Positions 25,208-36,193 of a stretch of 64,000 nucleotides of DNA are shown piece by piece. Within the stretch, counting starts at the first letter, position 1. Every line of letters starts with the position of its first letter. Position numbers and translations under genes: made by a program. Below the pieces are notes generated by a model. That model had not been told where the DNA came from. It saw nothing but the letters and a program-made list of their open reading frames with translations, and did no database searches. The DNA comes from Cryptomeria japonica (lineage: Eukaryota; Streptophyta; Pinopsida; Cupressales; Cupressaceae), in NCBI RefSeq assembly GCF_030272615.1, contig NC_081411.1, forward strand, positions 208,970,244-209,034,243. The letters are read 5' to 3'.

Positions 25208-25740
25208 AGGTTTCTGTTGTAACTATTTTGGTAGCAATTTTGTAACTAGTGTAATGGTATAAAATTTTCTTTTCAGCTTTAATTTAACATTAAAAAAAAA
25301 TCTATATTAAACCATTTAAAATTGAATATTAAAAATAATAGTGTACATTACACAAACAAATGAGAGGGAAGATTTTATAAATGAATGCTTATGTTTGGTA
25401 ATAAATAACAATCTCTCAAACAATATTGTACTCCCCAAATTAATATTGGTATTAAAATCTTTAGCCTAAAAGCACTGGTTTAGCAAGATAAAAATATATA
25501 GTTACTAGGAAAATGAAAATGTGCAAGGTACTAAACAAATTTAGGTTTCTGCTGAAACTATTTTGGTAGCAATTTTGTAACTACTGCAATGGTTAATTTT
25601 GAATCTTTACACACTAAACTCTGTAAAATTTTCTTTTCAGCTTTAATTTAATATTAGAAATGAATGTTTATGTTTGGTAATAAATAACAATCTCTCAAAC
25701 AATATTGTAGTCCCAAATAAATATTGGTATTAAAATCTTG
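25208..25740 (+). repeat. 335-bp-period direct duplication
   Basis: aggtttctg followed by actattttggtagcaatt occurs at 25208 and 25543. Later blocks gtttggtaataaataacaat and ctcaaacaatattgta recur in step, with the second unit shorter by an internal deletion. It directly abuts the telomere-like array. Confidence 0.85.
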
Positions 25741-28625
25741 ACCTAACAATAACCCAAACCCTAAACCCTAACCCAAGCAATAAACCTAACGCTAACCATG
25801 ATGTAAATCCTAACCCTAACAATAACCATGATATAAACACCAACATTAATCCTAACTATGACCCTTAACCCTAAACCTAACCATGAAGTAAACCTTAACC
25901 CTAGCTATAATCCTAACTATAAATACAACCCTAAGCCTAAGCATAAACCTAACCCTAACTCCAACCCCAACCATGATGTAAACCATAACCCTAGCCATAA
26001 TCCTTACCATAACTCTAAACATTAAACCTAATCTAACCATAAAAATAAATTCTAACCCTAACAATAATCCTTAGCCTTAACTCTAAACCTAATTCTAACT
26101 ATAACCCTAACCCTAACCCTAGCCATCATCCTAACTATGACCCTAACCCCAACCATGATGTAAACAATAAACCTAACCATAACACAAACCATCACCCTAA
26201 TCATAATCCTTACCCTAACCCTAATCAAAACACTAACCTAAGTATAATCCTAAACCCTAACCCTAACAATAATGCTACCCTAAACTTAACCCTAACCTGA
26301 ATTGAACCTTAATCCTAATTTATTCCTCACCTTAATCTAGCCCAAACCCTAATCATAATTGAACATTAATACTAATTTAATCCTAACTTTAATATAATTG
26401 AACCATAACCCTAATTCTAACCCTAACTTTGATGTAACCCTAAACGTAATTGTAACTCTGACATTATACCCTAGCCATAAACTTAACCTTACAACTAAAC
26501 CCTAAACATAACCATAATCCTAAACCAAAGTCAAACCCTAACCTTGATGGTAACCCTAACCATGATATACACCCTAACCATTATCATAAGCCTAACCTTA
26601 AATCCTAACCCTAGTCATAACCCTAACCATTATGTAAACCTTAACCTTGACCATAATGCTAACCTTAAACTTAATCCAAAACACAACCATAAACCAAATC
26701 CTAATCCAAACCATATCCCCAATTATAATTCTAATACTCTGTAACTATGATCGTGCTTACCCTAACCCTACCTTTGATGTAAACCCTAAACATAATTGTA
26801 ACCGTGAGACTAAACCCTAACCATGACCATCAATTTAACTCTAATATTAAACAATAATCATTACCCTAACCTTAACCATGGTATAAACCCTAACCTAACT
26901 AATAAACCTAACTATCACCGAGACCCTAAATCCTAACCCAAGCAATAAACCTAACCTAACCATGATGCAAATCCTAACCCTAACAGTAACCATGATAAAA
27001 ATACTAACATTAATCCTAACACTAAGTCTTAACCTTTATCCTAACCACGATGTAAACCTTAACCCTAGCCATAATCCTAACAATAAATGTAACCCTAAGG
27101 CTAACCATAAGCCTAACCTTAACTCCAACCCCAACCAAGATGTAAACCATAACCCTAACCATAATTATTACCATAACTCTAAACCTTAGCCTTAACCTAA
27201 CCATTACCATAAACCCTAACCCTAATAATAATTATTAGCCCTGACCCTAAACCTAATCCTAACCATAACAATAACTCAAAACCTATCCCTAATCCTAAGA
27301 GTAAATCCTATCCATAATCTTAATCCTAACCTTAAACCCTAACCCTAACCTTAATCTTCAACCCTAACCCCAACCATAATCATCACCCTAACCCTAAGCA
27401 TGATGTAAATCCTAACCATAAACAAAGATGTTGATCATGACCCCAAACCTAAGCCTAACCCTAACTATGATGTAAACCCTCACCCTAGCCATAATCTTAA
27501 CTATAACCCTAACCCCAACCATTATCTAAACAATAAACTTACCAGAACCCCAAACCACAGCCCTAATCATAATCCTTACCCTAACCATAATCCTAAACCC
27601 TAACCTTAACTATAATCTTACACTAAACTTAACCCTAACCCAAATTGAACCTTAATCTTAATGTATTTCTAACCTTAATCTAGCCCAAACCCTAATGCTA
27701 ATTGAACTTTTATAGTAATTTAACCCTAACTTTAATGTAATTGAAACATGATGTAAACCATAACCTTTACCATAGTCCTAACTACAACTCTAAACCATTA
27801 ATCTTATCATAACCCGAACCCTAACCTAACCTAATCATAACCCTAAACCCTAACCTTAAAAATTGGGATCGGCTTTACAACCCTTAGGATGCACCAATCA
27901 TCTATTATAATATACTAATAATATATGAAGGGTATTAATACCTTGCTGCATCCAAAGGGCTGAATAGTTGTTTGCCTAAAAATAACTTTAAACCTAACCC
28001 TAACCATGGTGTACACCCTAACCCTTTCAATAATTCTAACCACAATGTAAACCCTAACCATAACCATAACCATAACCATAACCATAACCATAACCATAAC
28101 CATAACCATAATTATAATCCTAAACCTAACTATAACCCAAACCTTAAACCCTAACCCAAGCAATAACCCTAAATGCTAACCATGATGTAAATCTTAACCC
28201 TAGCCATGACCATGATATAAATACTAATATTAATCCTAACACTAACCCTGAATCCTAACCCTAACCGTGATGTAAACCCTAACCGTAGCCATAATCCTAA
28301 TCATAACTTTAACCCTAACTTCAAGACCAACCATGATGTAAACCATATCCCTAACCATAATCCTAACCATAACTCTAGTCCTTAACCCTAACCTAACCAT
28401 AACCATAAACCCTAACTCTAACAATAATCCTTAGCCCTAAACCTAACCATGATATAAACCCTAAACTATGCTATCCCTAAACCTAACCATGCTAACCCTA
28501 ATCATGATATAAACCCTAACCATTATCATAACCCTAAACTTAATAATAACCCTAATCCAAACCATGATTTAAATCTTATCCTTGACCCTAACACTAACCT
28601 TAACCCTAACGCTAACCATAACCAT
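25741..28625 (+). repeat. Degenerate interstitial telomere-like array with ~1.2 kb higher-order repeat
   Basis: About 2.9 kb made almost entirely of CCCTAA/CCATAA-type units (CCCTAA, CCCTAAA, CCATAAC, CCATGATGTAAA), C-rich on the plus strand. Pure hexamer tracts are short; the longest clean run is CCATAA x ~9 at 28056-28110. Longer phrases recur in order: cctaacccaagcaataa at 25767, 26932 and 28150, each followed by ccatgatg.aaatc. This indicates amplification of ~1.2 kb blocks after the units had diverged. Hexamer CCCTAA is commoner than the plant heptamer CCCTAAA. Open frames across it (MVMVMV or NPNHNPN type) are artefacts. Confidence 0.93.
27858..27990. mobile_element. Small non-telomeric insert with inverted ends (MITE-like)
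   Basis: An island of ordinary sequence inside the telomere-like array. CAACCCTTAGGATGCACCAA near 27880 is roughly the inverse of the stretch ending near 27965, whose reverse complement reads CAGCCCTTTGGATGCAGCAA. This gives imperfect inverted repeats around an AT-rich centre. No clear target duplication, so it may equally be a hairpin-forming remnant. Confidence 0.4.
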
Positions 28626-29207
28626 AATACATGCCATTAAACAAAGTTTAATATATCTTAGATCTTTTAGTATTTGCTTTTCTTGCAACACATATATATT
28701 AATAACAATAATCTAAATAGATATATAAAATTGTAATGATAAAATAATATAATAATACTATAATATAATTTATTTTAATAAAAAGATACTATATAATTAT
28801 ATATTAATTTATTTTATGTTTTCTATGTTGCGCGCGCAACTGCCACTAGCATGTATGTCTTAAATTTTAATTTAATCTATATAACATACCTCTAGAGATA
28901 TCCTTCCCTAACACTAACCATAACCATAATACATGCCATTAAACAAAGTTTAATATATCTTAGATCTTTTAGTATTTGCTTTTCTTGCAACACATATATA
29001 TTAATAACAATAATCTAAATAGATATATAAAATTGTAACGATAAAATAATATAATAATACTATAATATAATTTATTTTAATAAAAAGATACTATATAGTT
29101 ATATATTAATTTATTTTATGTTTTCCATGTTGCACGCGCAACTGCCACTAGCATGTATGTCTTAAATTTTAATTTAATCTATATAACATACCTCAAGAGA
29201 TATCCTT
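28604..29207 (+). repeat. 302-bp tandem duplication with telomere-like edge
   Basis: Two units, 28604-28905 and 28906-29207, each starting with ccctaac.ctaaccataacc and running through acatgccattaaacaaag to gagatatccttc. Differences are few. Each unit holds a palindrome-like GTTGCGCGCGCAAC (28827-28840; GTTGCACGCGCAAC at 29129-29142). The repeat includes the last CCATAA units, so it formed after the array reached this position. Confidence 0.92.
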
Positions 29208-29284
29208 CTCAAGATAGGTGCCTCGAGAAGGATATCTCTCAGCTTATGTTATATAGATTAAATTAAAATTTAAGACATATATGC
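29150..29284. repeat. ~63-bp-arm palindrome at the end of the tandem repeat
   Basis: Left arm 29150-29212 (agcatgtatgtcttaaattt...) and right arm 29222-29284 (...aaatttaagacatatatgct) are inverted copies with a ~9-bp centre, so this DNA could fold into a long hairpin. The right arm is a third, inverted partial copy of the 302-bp unit. Confidence 0.88.
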
Positions 29285-30220
29285 TAATTTTAATTATATA
29301 TTAACATCTACAAACAACACCATTAAAAAAACAACTTATAAACATTTATTTTGTATATTTTTTTAATAATTAAAAAACCAAACTACATTAAAAAATAACA
29401 AGTAGCAATAGAATAAAATTTTGTCCATTATAAATTTGGTAATCAAATTCTATTAGTTAAATTGCCCCCTCCCTGATAGCTGCAAAAGACTGAAATATTG
29501 ATTTAATACACTTACTATTCCATGTTTGTTTCTGCATACATATTTATGCTCTCTTTTCTCTTCTTCTACTATTTCTTCACACAATATTTTCTCAACATTT
29601 ATTGCCCTGGACGTTTGAAACACTAATGACAAGAATACGAGAGAAGATTCAGGCAGAATAAGCTACATTGAATCAGGTCATGCCTATATTAATAGTTTGC
29701 CAGACATGCACACGTTAATTTTTAATAAATTGATCTCATTGTTGGGAAACTAGTATATCTATATTTAAAAAATATAGGTAAGTAATAATATTATTATAGT
29801 CACAATGCTACTTGATTTTATTGATTGTGCCTTTTTAAATATTATGGCACTCTTTTACTATCATTTGAATGTAACGGTTTCATATAATTGGAGACAAGTG
29901 GCAAGGTTCTATTTTATTTACCCGTCATTTGTACGTCAAATTGTTTCAAAATTGAATTTTTATTTATGAACATTTTGATGCCATCGTAGATGCCTCTAAA
30001 CATAGACATAATAATAATATAAATAAATCATGATACTTTTCATATGACAAATAAGAGCTATGCAAATAAATACTTACAACAATCAAAATTTCATTATAAA
30101 TGTATTATTAGAAATATTATATGAAAAATGAAAATAACTCAACACATGCTTTATAAATCATCTAGAAGAAAATGTATTTATTTCGCCAATAGGCGATCTA
30201 CAATGGTTACTTGAAACCTG
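29285..30220. other. AT-rich intergenic DNA, no gene seen
   Basis: No coding frame or recognisable element. Confidence 0.55.
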
Positions 30221-30288
30221 GCAGGGTAGATAGACGGGTGGCAATAGGCTAGAGGCAGGGTAGATAGAAGGGTGGCAATAGGCTAAAG
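30221..30288 (+). repeat. 34-bp tandem repeat, two units
   Basis: gcagggtagatagacgggtg begins at 30221 and its near-identical copy at 30255. Just downstream (about 30329-30420) a second pair of ~44-bp direct repeats shares tctcccttaat.caccctca. Confidence 0.88.
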
Positions 30289-30539
30289 GCAGCATAGTGG
30301 TTATGCAATTGTAACGTCTCACTTAATGTTTTCTGCAATTGAAAAATCTCCCTTAATACACCCTCATAGCTAAAATCTGTAATTGAAATGTCTCCCTTAA
30401 TGCACCCTCACAACAAGAATCTATAGCAGCCGCTAATCATCAATGCCAACTGAAATTTGTCAGAGAGTGGATGATTTATAAAAAAAGGAAAAATTAAATG
30501 AGTTGCCATTGACAGAGTGGTGGAATAGCAGGTTCGATC

Positions 30540-30547
30540 TATAAAAG
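30540..30547 (+). promoter_or_regulatory. Possible TATA box before a 26-codon ORF
   Basis: TATAAAAG lies 76 bp before the ATG at 30616. The intervening stretch is less AT-rich than its surroundings and reads like a short 5' UTR. Confidence 0.35.
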
Positions 30548-30615
30548 AAAACAAAAAGATAGTGGAAGATTCAGTTTACTCATCATCTCCGAATCTTAGC
30601 CACTGCAGAAAGACA

Positions 30616-30696
30616 ATGGCTCCGATCGCTTTCTTCATGCTTACATGGACATTCACAGCTATTCTCTATGTCATCGCGTACAAAATATGGGTGTAG
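30616..30696 (+). CDS. Candidate 26-aa hydrophobic microprotein, or relic of a signal-anchored gene
   Basis: The ATG sits in gacaATGGCTCC, close to the plant start consensus (A at -3, GCT second codon), 76 bp after a TATA motif. The 26 codons begin MAPIAFFMLTWTFTAIL and end YKIWV before TAG: one membrane-spanning helix with a short basic-aromatic tail. Read past the TAG the frame continues YIQRFKWSKLSFI before a TAA. So this could also be the dead first exon of a signal-anchored enzyme; an ER anchor of the P450 type is one possibility, not a claim. I recognise no homolog. Confidence 0.3.
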   Translation: MAPIAFFMLTWTFTAILYVIAYKIWV

Positions 30697-31958
30697 TATA
30701 TTCAGAGATTCAAATGGTCTAAGTTATCTTTTATTTAAATGAAATCTTATTTCTTGAAATAGGCATAAAGAGCATGTCTTGTGGTCTCAGCAAGGCCATC
30801 ACTTTTGGCCTGCACTAATATTTTGACGTTATTGCTCACCTACAACCATTTTTAGTAACTGCTGAAAAGTGGAAGAAGACATGATTCAAGTGATTGATTG
30901 ATGTTACCTTATTCTATTTTGGGCTTATATCTTTGGCACCCTCAATAGTATTTGTTCTCTCTTTTTATTTTCCCTTTTTGCCCGTGGATAGTATTGTTGA
31001 TTGAAGACCATATTGTCAACAATGTCAAGTGTAGATGAGATACATTTTGTGAGATAAGATCCATTTTAGTTCTGAAAAATTCCTCCCTCTATTTGGCCAC
31101 CGATTTATTTTTGGATGAACAAATTGTTGGACAATTCAATAGTTTGAGAAATGGGAACAAATCCAAAGATAGGTTCCAAATATTATGGTGGGTATTTGGG
31201 TTTGCATACACTTTTCCAGAATTGGAAAATGTTTGGAATCTCTTACTATAATATTATTTATATTTTGTGTTTCCCTAATTATGCTTAAATATTATTATAT
31301 ACTCATATTTAGGGATTCCTTCAAAATGAAATCTATATGCATATATAAGAACATAATTCTATTAATGTAAAATGCATGTTGCATATAAATATTGAATCAA
31401 AGTAGTTCTTCTACTTATCATGTGAAGTATATGTCCTAATTAAATTATGCTTATCAAAAACGCATTATAATATAATTGTTGATAAATATAATAAAAATTA
31501 GATTGGATTCTTAAGTTTCCATTCAAAAATGCTATATGTAAATACATTATCTTCTATTATTTAAGCATGCGTTGAGTAATTTTCATCTTCTTGCATGATT
31601 GTTGCAAGTATTTTGAATTTTGATATCTCTCTGCGAATTTGACATAAATTTTTTAAAATATAAGTATACTAGTATATAGAATTTCCAAATTGACACCTCA
31701 CATAATATCCCACAATTCAAAAATATAAATAAATCACCATACCTTCTACCTGACAAGGGAGAGCTATTCAAGAAAATACTTACAACAATTAAAAGATTAA
31801 CTACTAGTATACTTATATTTAAAAAATATTTGTAAAATATGCCGAGAGATATCTTATAATAGAAGAGAATCATTTTAAAATAAATGTTCTTAATAAACAC
31901 TAAGAATACAAATCCATCAAACTGTTGCATGCAAAATGTTGTGAATCTAGTTGGAGAC
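30697..31958. other. AT-rich DNA, no gene seen
   Basis: A minus-strand open frame at 31583-32026 is low-complexity, rich in Phe, Ile and Tyr from AT-rich codons, and crosses into LTR-like sequence. I do not regard it as a gene. Confidence 0.55.
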
Positions 31959-33979
31959 TGTAATGCCAACACACCTAAAGGACAACCATTACAAAAGAAG
32001 TTGCACATGCGGAAGACATAACACAAACTCCTAAAGGGTTTCCCAACATGAATTGCTTAATTAATCTATACTTTCCTTAAGGTCAATTAATCCATTTAAG
32101 AAATACATTTAACCATTAGAATTCTTAATCACACTAATCATGGATTATGTATACATTGCACGAGATAACAATTAAATTACTATACTCCATTCAATTTCAC
32201 ACATTCAATTACATTACAATAATGATTTAATTAAAGATAAAAGTCCTATCATCTAACTTACATTATAACAAATTTCCTTTACATTTTCAAGCATAACTTA
32301 GTATTGCAATTTCACGTATACATCAAGTCACATATAAATTACATAAAGATTGCATCAATTACAATTGCCATGAAGGAATACATATAACATATGATACTAT
32401 TGACCACATAAGGGTCCAAGAGATACAAAAATGATCTGAGGCATCAAAGAAGTTCCAACTGGTATAATGGAATGAAATTAAGTTTAAGAGAAACATCTGG
32501 AGCACCTACGAAACTATTCCATCGCAAGAAGACATGAACACAATACCCAATGGAAAGTGACACTACCACCCGACCATGTGGCCCAAAATTGGAACCACCC
32601 CTCTGTGCTAGGAGATAGTACTAAGGCCCTTAAGCAAGCCACCACAAAATATCACATGGTCTCACATATACATCAGGTACTCATACAAGACATAAGCATA
32701 CAAATATGACTCTCACAAGGGTGCTCCAAATAGAGCCAACACATGACTACACATTAGTGAACATAAGGGAATAGTGTCATCTCATAGCTAGTATGGGTTA
32801 CCCTCGAAGGCCTCCATAGTCCCCGAACCCCATTCTGGGTTATCCTGGTAGCCTCTCCCAGACCCCCGACCCCCATCCATGTCTCTTGTGGACCCAACAA
32901 ACCTTTCGTGAGGACAAGGTAGTTGGTTTGCCATTCCAAGCCTTCTCATTGCATCTTGAGTCTATACTAGAACTCAACCATGAGCTGGGCACAATTAATC
33001 TTGATTAATGTTTATAAAACCCAACCCCTATTTTTTAATTAAATTATCACATAATACTCAACTTTCGATGGGTTATCCTGCTAACGTCTTTGGGCGCGAC
33101 CCCCACTCGAAATCCACTTTTCCTTATGACACTACACATGCTCCAATGAACTCCAAGGAAAAACACAAAAGATAACTAACACATGGAGTTCAAAAACAAC
33201 ACTGAAGAACAATTTGATTTAACAAACCTTCTACCAAGGTTAAACCACTGGAGGTGTGAAACAAACAACTGGTCTATTCATAAAAAAGACCACAACCAAA
33301 GTAAAGTAATTACAACCACAACCAAAAATTTACCAAATCCACTTGCACGATATAGTTACATACAACAACATGCCATCATGACATGAAAATGGCTCTTACA
33401 AATCATCACAAAAATATACCAAGAAGAGTAAAAACTCAAACGAATCTACTTGCCCTCTAAACTCATCCATGTTAACGAATCGTAATGATTACTCAAAATA
33501 TAATTAAAAGCTAACATTCTCCAATTGCAGCTCTTTCAATAACTGACTCTTTCACTTAAGAAAATTCACCTTAGGGAATAACGCATAAAAAGGGTCCAAG
33601 TAAACATACACCCCAAATAGTCTTGAGCAATGCTTGATTAGAAAAAAACATACACCCTTAAAAAGAATAACAACTCATAAGCTAAATAAGCCATCATTTA
33701 AAACAATGATAAATCCTTTTCCGGTTTAAAGCTAATTTGGCTATAAATAAAATCCAATTTTCATTCAAAATTTCTAATAATGAGAATAACAATTAAATAC
33801 ATTGGAGGACAAAATCAATATTTAAATAAAAAATAAATCTTTCCAATTAAAAATCATATCGCCTAAACATTATTGAGGGTTATTCATATAGCCTTGTTTT
33901 CACAAAAATCATTTACAATTAAGATTTTCTTCATATTGTAAATTCAAAATACATAGTATAAATATGTACACATTTTTGA

Positions 33980-33982
<3 letters not shown>
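31959..33982. mobile_element. Gypsy-like LTR retrotransposon remnant
   Basis: It begins TGTAATGCCAACACACC, like the LTR ends at 34256 and 50763. The part 33060-33900 is inverted relative to 48600-49380: shared blocks include cccccactcgaaa/ctcaaaa, ccttatgacactacac, actgaagaacaa.ttgatt, tcaaaatataattaaa and ggaataacgcat. No gag or pol, polypurine tract or primer site is seen. It ends against the (TG)n tract where LINE-A starts. Orientation and true limits are uncertain. Confidence 0.55.

Positions 33983-34014
<32 letters not shown>
33983..34014 (+). repeat. (TG)16 microsatellite
   Basis: Uninterrupted TG dinucleotides, immediately before the first recognisable base of LINE-A. Confidence 0.97.
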
Positions 34015-34017
<3 letters not shown>

Positions 34018-34255
34018 GTGGCTGTTTCAGTAGAGAGTGCTTGAGGGGGTTTAGTGATCATTTGGAAACCTTCCATTGTTCAAATTGAAGGGGTAGCTAA
34101 AAAAAATGGTATTGGTTAAAGTCAAGAATCTATCCACAAATGTATCCTTCTTGTTGATTAATCTCTATGGTCCAATATCATCTGCCTCTAAGCGTGCTCT
34201 TTGGTCAGACTTGGATGGGGTGATCTCCCAAAATGAGAATCAACATCTTTTCATT
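34015..34255 (+). pseudogene. LINE-A ORF2, endonuclease N-terminal piece
   Basis: Decoded in two frames: VESA-stop-GGLVIIWKPS (matching VESTGAAGGLGIIWNPR of LINE-B), then SFLLINLYGPISSASKRALW up to NENQHLFI at 34255. The match then jumps to GGDFNAI at 50769. Seventeen residues separate the Trp and GGD across the joint, the same as in LINE-B, which fixes the insertion point. Confidence 0.88.
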
Positions 34256-34356
34256 TGTAATGCCTCGCCAGGAAACCTCAAAGGGATAAAGCTAAAACAC
34301 ACAAATGGAGTGCAAATATTGTTTTTTTAAAGAGTTTTAAACACAACATGATGATA
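34256..34356 (+). repeat. Left inverted end (first 101 bp of an LTR, plus orientation)
   Basis: TGTAATGCCTCGCCAGGAAA through to catgatgata matches the reverse complement of 50664-50763 with a few substitutions and a small indel in a T-run. Similarity stops abruptly at 34356. Confidence 0.93.
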
Positions 34357-34479
34357 CAATGGTAGACTTGTGGGTAGACCTTAGGCATGTATACCTCTGG
34401 CTTACAACGAGTATCCTGAGAGGAACGTCGCTATGCGGGGTGTGACCTACGCATGCCCCTTTTCTGTGAGGTACACTGC

Positions 34480-34700
34480 CTTGCGGGATACATCCATTGT
34501 GTGCCCTTTTCGCTTGGAGTATTGCCATGCCATGCTAAGACATGATGCGGGATGTAGTAGACATTGCCATGCAGCCTAGCAATAGGTTTAGGGTAGAGCC
34601 ATGCCATGTGATGACGTGATGTCGAGGTGCACACTGCCATGCCATGCGGATGTGTGACTAGGCCACACCACATGATGAGCTACTGTGATAGCTAGACAAT
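34480..34700 (+). repeat. Degenerate repeat around tgccatgcc
   Basis: Irregular units (attgccatgccatgc, attgccatgcagcc, gagccatgccatgtgatg, actgccatgccatgcgg) spaced 35-60 bp, with no coding meaning. The following 34700-35930 shows no recognisable protein and probably represents the 3' interior of an LTR element. Confidence 0.6.
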
Positions 34701-36162
34701 TGTTCCTTTCTTCCTCATTGGTGGCTAAATGCTAGTCACATAGTGATGTTATGTGCACTTATGATATATATATTTTTAATTTATTTATTTCCTTGTGGGC
34801 TAGCAATTTTTTTTATTTTTACCTTGAAGGTTTAGCCACGATCTTGACATCTTTTCCTTACTTGATTTGATGTTGCAATTCTGGAATTATTTTCTTGCCT
34901 TACTATTGGAATTGACAATTATTATCTTTATTCTTCTATCCTTTGGTGGCTAAACTGGTTTATCCATGTTGTTTTCGTATGCTGGTCTTGTGTTGAAATG
35001 TGAATTCCTCTCCAAGGATGTAGGAGACGATCTTGGTTGAGTGTATACGAGGAAGTAGACGTAGGGAACCTTGAGGATGGAGGTATGTGAGGTGTGAGAC
35101 AGCTAGGATCCACTACCTACCTATGTGTGGTGACTACCTCTTGGAGGCTAAACACCTTACGCAACAAGGGATGTTCACGAGGGTCTTGTATGGAAGGTAG
35201 CACCGCTATGGTGTGCCCTAGCACCATCAAGCCTTTGAGTGAGATGTTGGATATTTATGATCATGATATTTGTTCTGAGATTAGGCATAGAGATGTTGAT
35301 CATGCATGTTATCTATGACCGAGCATTAGACATGCTCACATGTGGCCTTTTGTGTTGTGCATTCCAGTTATGTGGATGGTTATTATGTGTAATCATGGAT
35401 TAAATGGTGTTAACTCATCACTATGTTATGGGACATAGTCATTTGGAAAGGTTCTTTTATGCCTAGAAAGTGTAAACAATTGAGTTATTTACATTGCTCT
35501 TATATTTTGAAAGTTAACTTGGTTGTAGAAATGGATATTTGAAGCTAGTTCTATGCGATAAAGTTTTATAAAAAGATGTATTGGTAAAAGAAATTCATCA
35601 TGATGACATGTTTTCTTATCATATTGGTAGATGAGTATGGTAATTGTTGTCTATATCTTTTAATGCTTTAATTTGGTGTAATGAAAGGAAGAAAATTCTT
35701 GTTTCTCTGCTATGATTGTGGATAATTGCTAGAATATTTTAAGAAGTGTATGGTTTTAGATGTATCTTGCCAATGGATAATGACATTCGTAAAGGATTTA
35801 GCAATAATGTTTCATTTATTTATGGAAAGATTTATACGTGCAAATTAATAATTGTTAAATGAGTTTCAGGGCTAATATGTGATGCATTATTTCCGCTTAG
35901 CCTTACGACTTCCAGGAGTAAGTCGGAGCCTAGGGGGGGAGGATGTAGTGCCCCTACCCTAGTCAGCTTTGTGAAACCGGTTTGACCTTGGTTGACCTTT
36001 TTTTTATGTGGCATTCTTGGATGGCTGATTTACCATTATGCAATGTTGTAGTCAGATATTGTGATTATTGTGCGTACCTGTTAATGTGCTTTCGCATCGA
36101 TTCTTATGTAAGTTTAATTGTTCTCCTGATTCTTGTTATTAATATCGAGCTAACAATTTCAT

Positions 36163-36193
<31 letters not shown>

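Noticed and set aside
25852-28424. Several open frames in the telomere-like array, on both strands
   Set aside because: They only reflect the CCCTAA/CCATAA repeats, giving NPNHNPN or MVMVRV strings.
30221-30288. Short direct repeats as a CRISPR-like array
   Set aside because: Only two adjacent 34-bp units without spacers, in a plant nuclear context.
30500-30545. GGTTCGATCT resembling a tRNA B box
   Set aside because: No A box or cloverleaf could be made around it.
31583-32026. 147-codon minus-strand frame
   Set aside because: Low complexity and AT-driven; it overlaps an LTR start, with no motif or homolog recognised.
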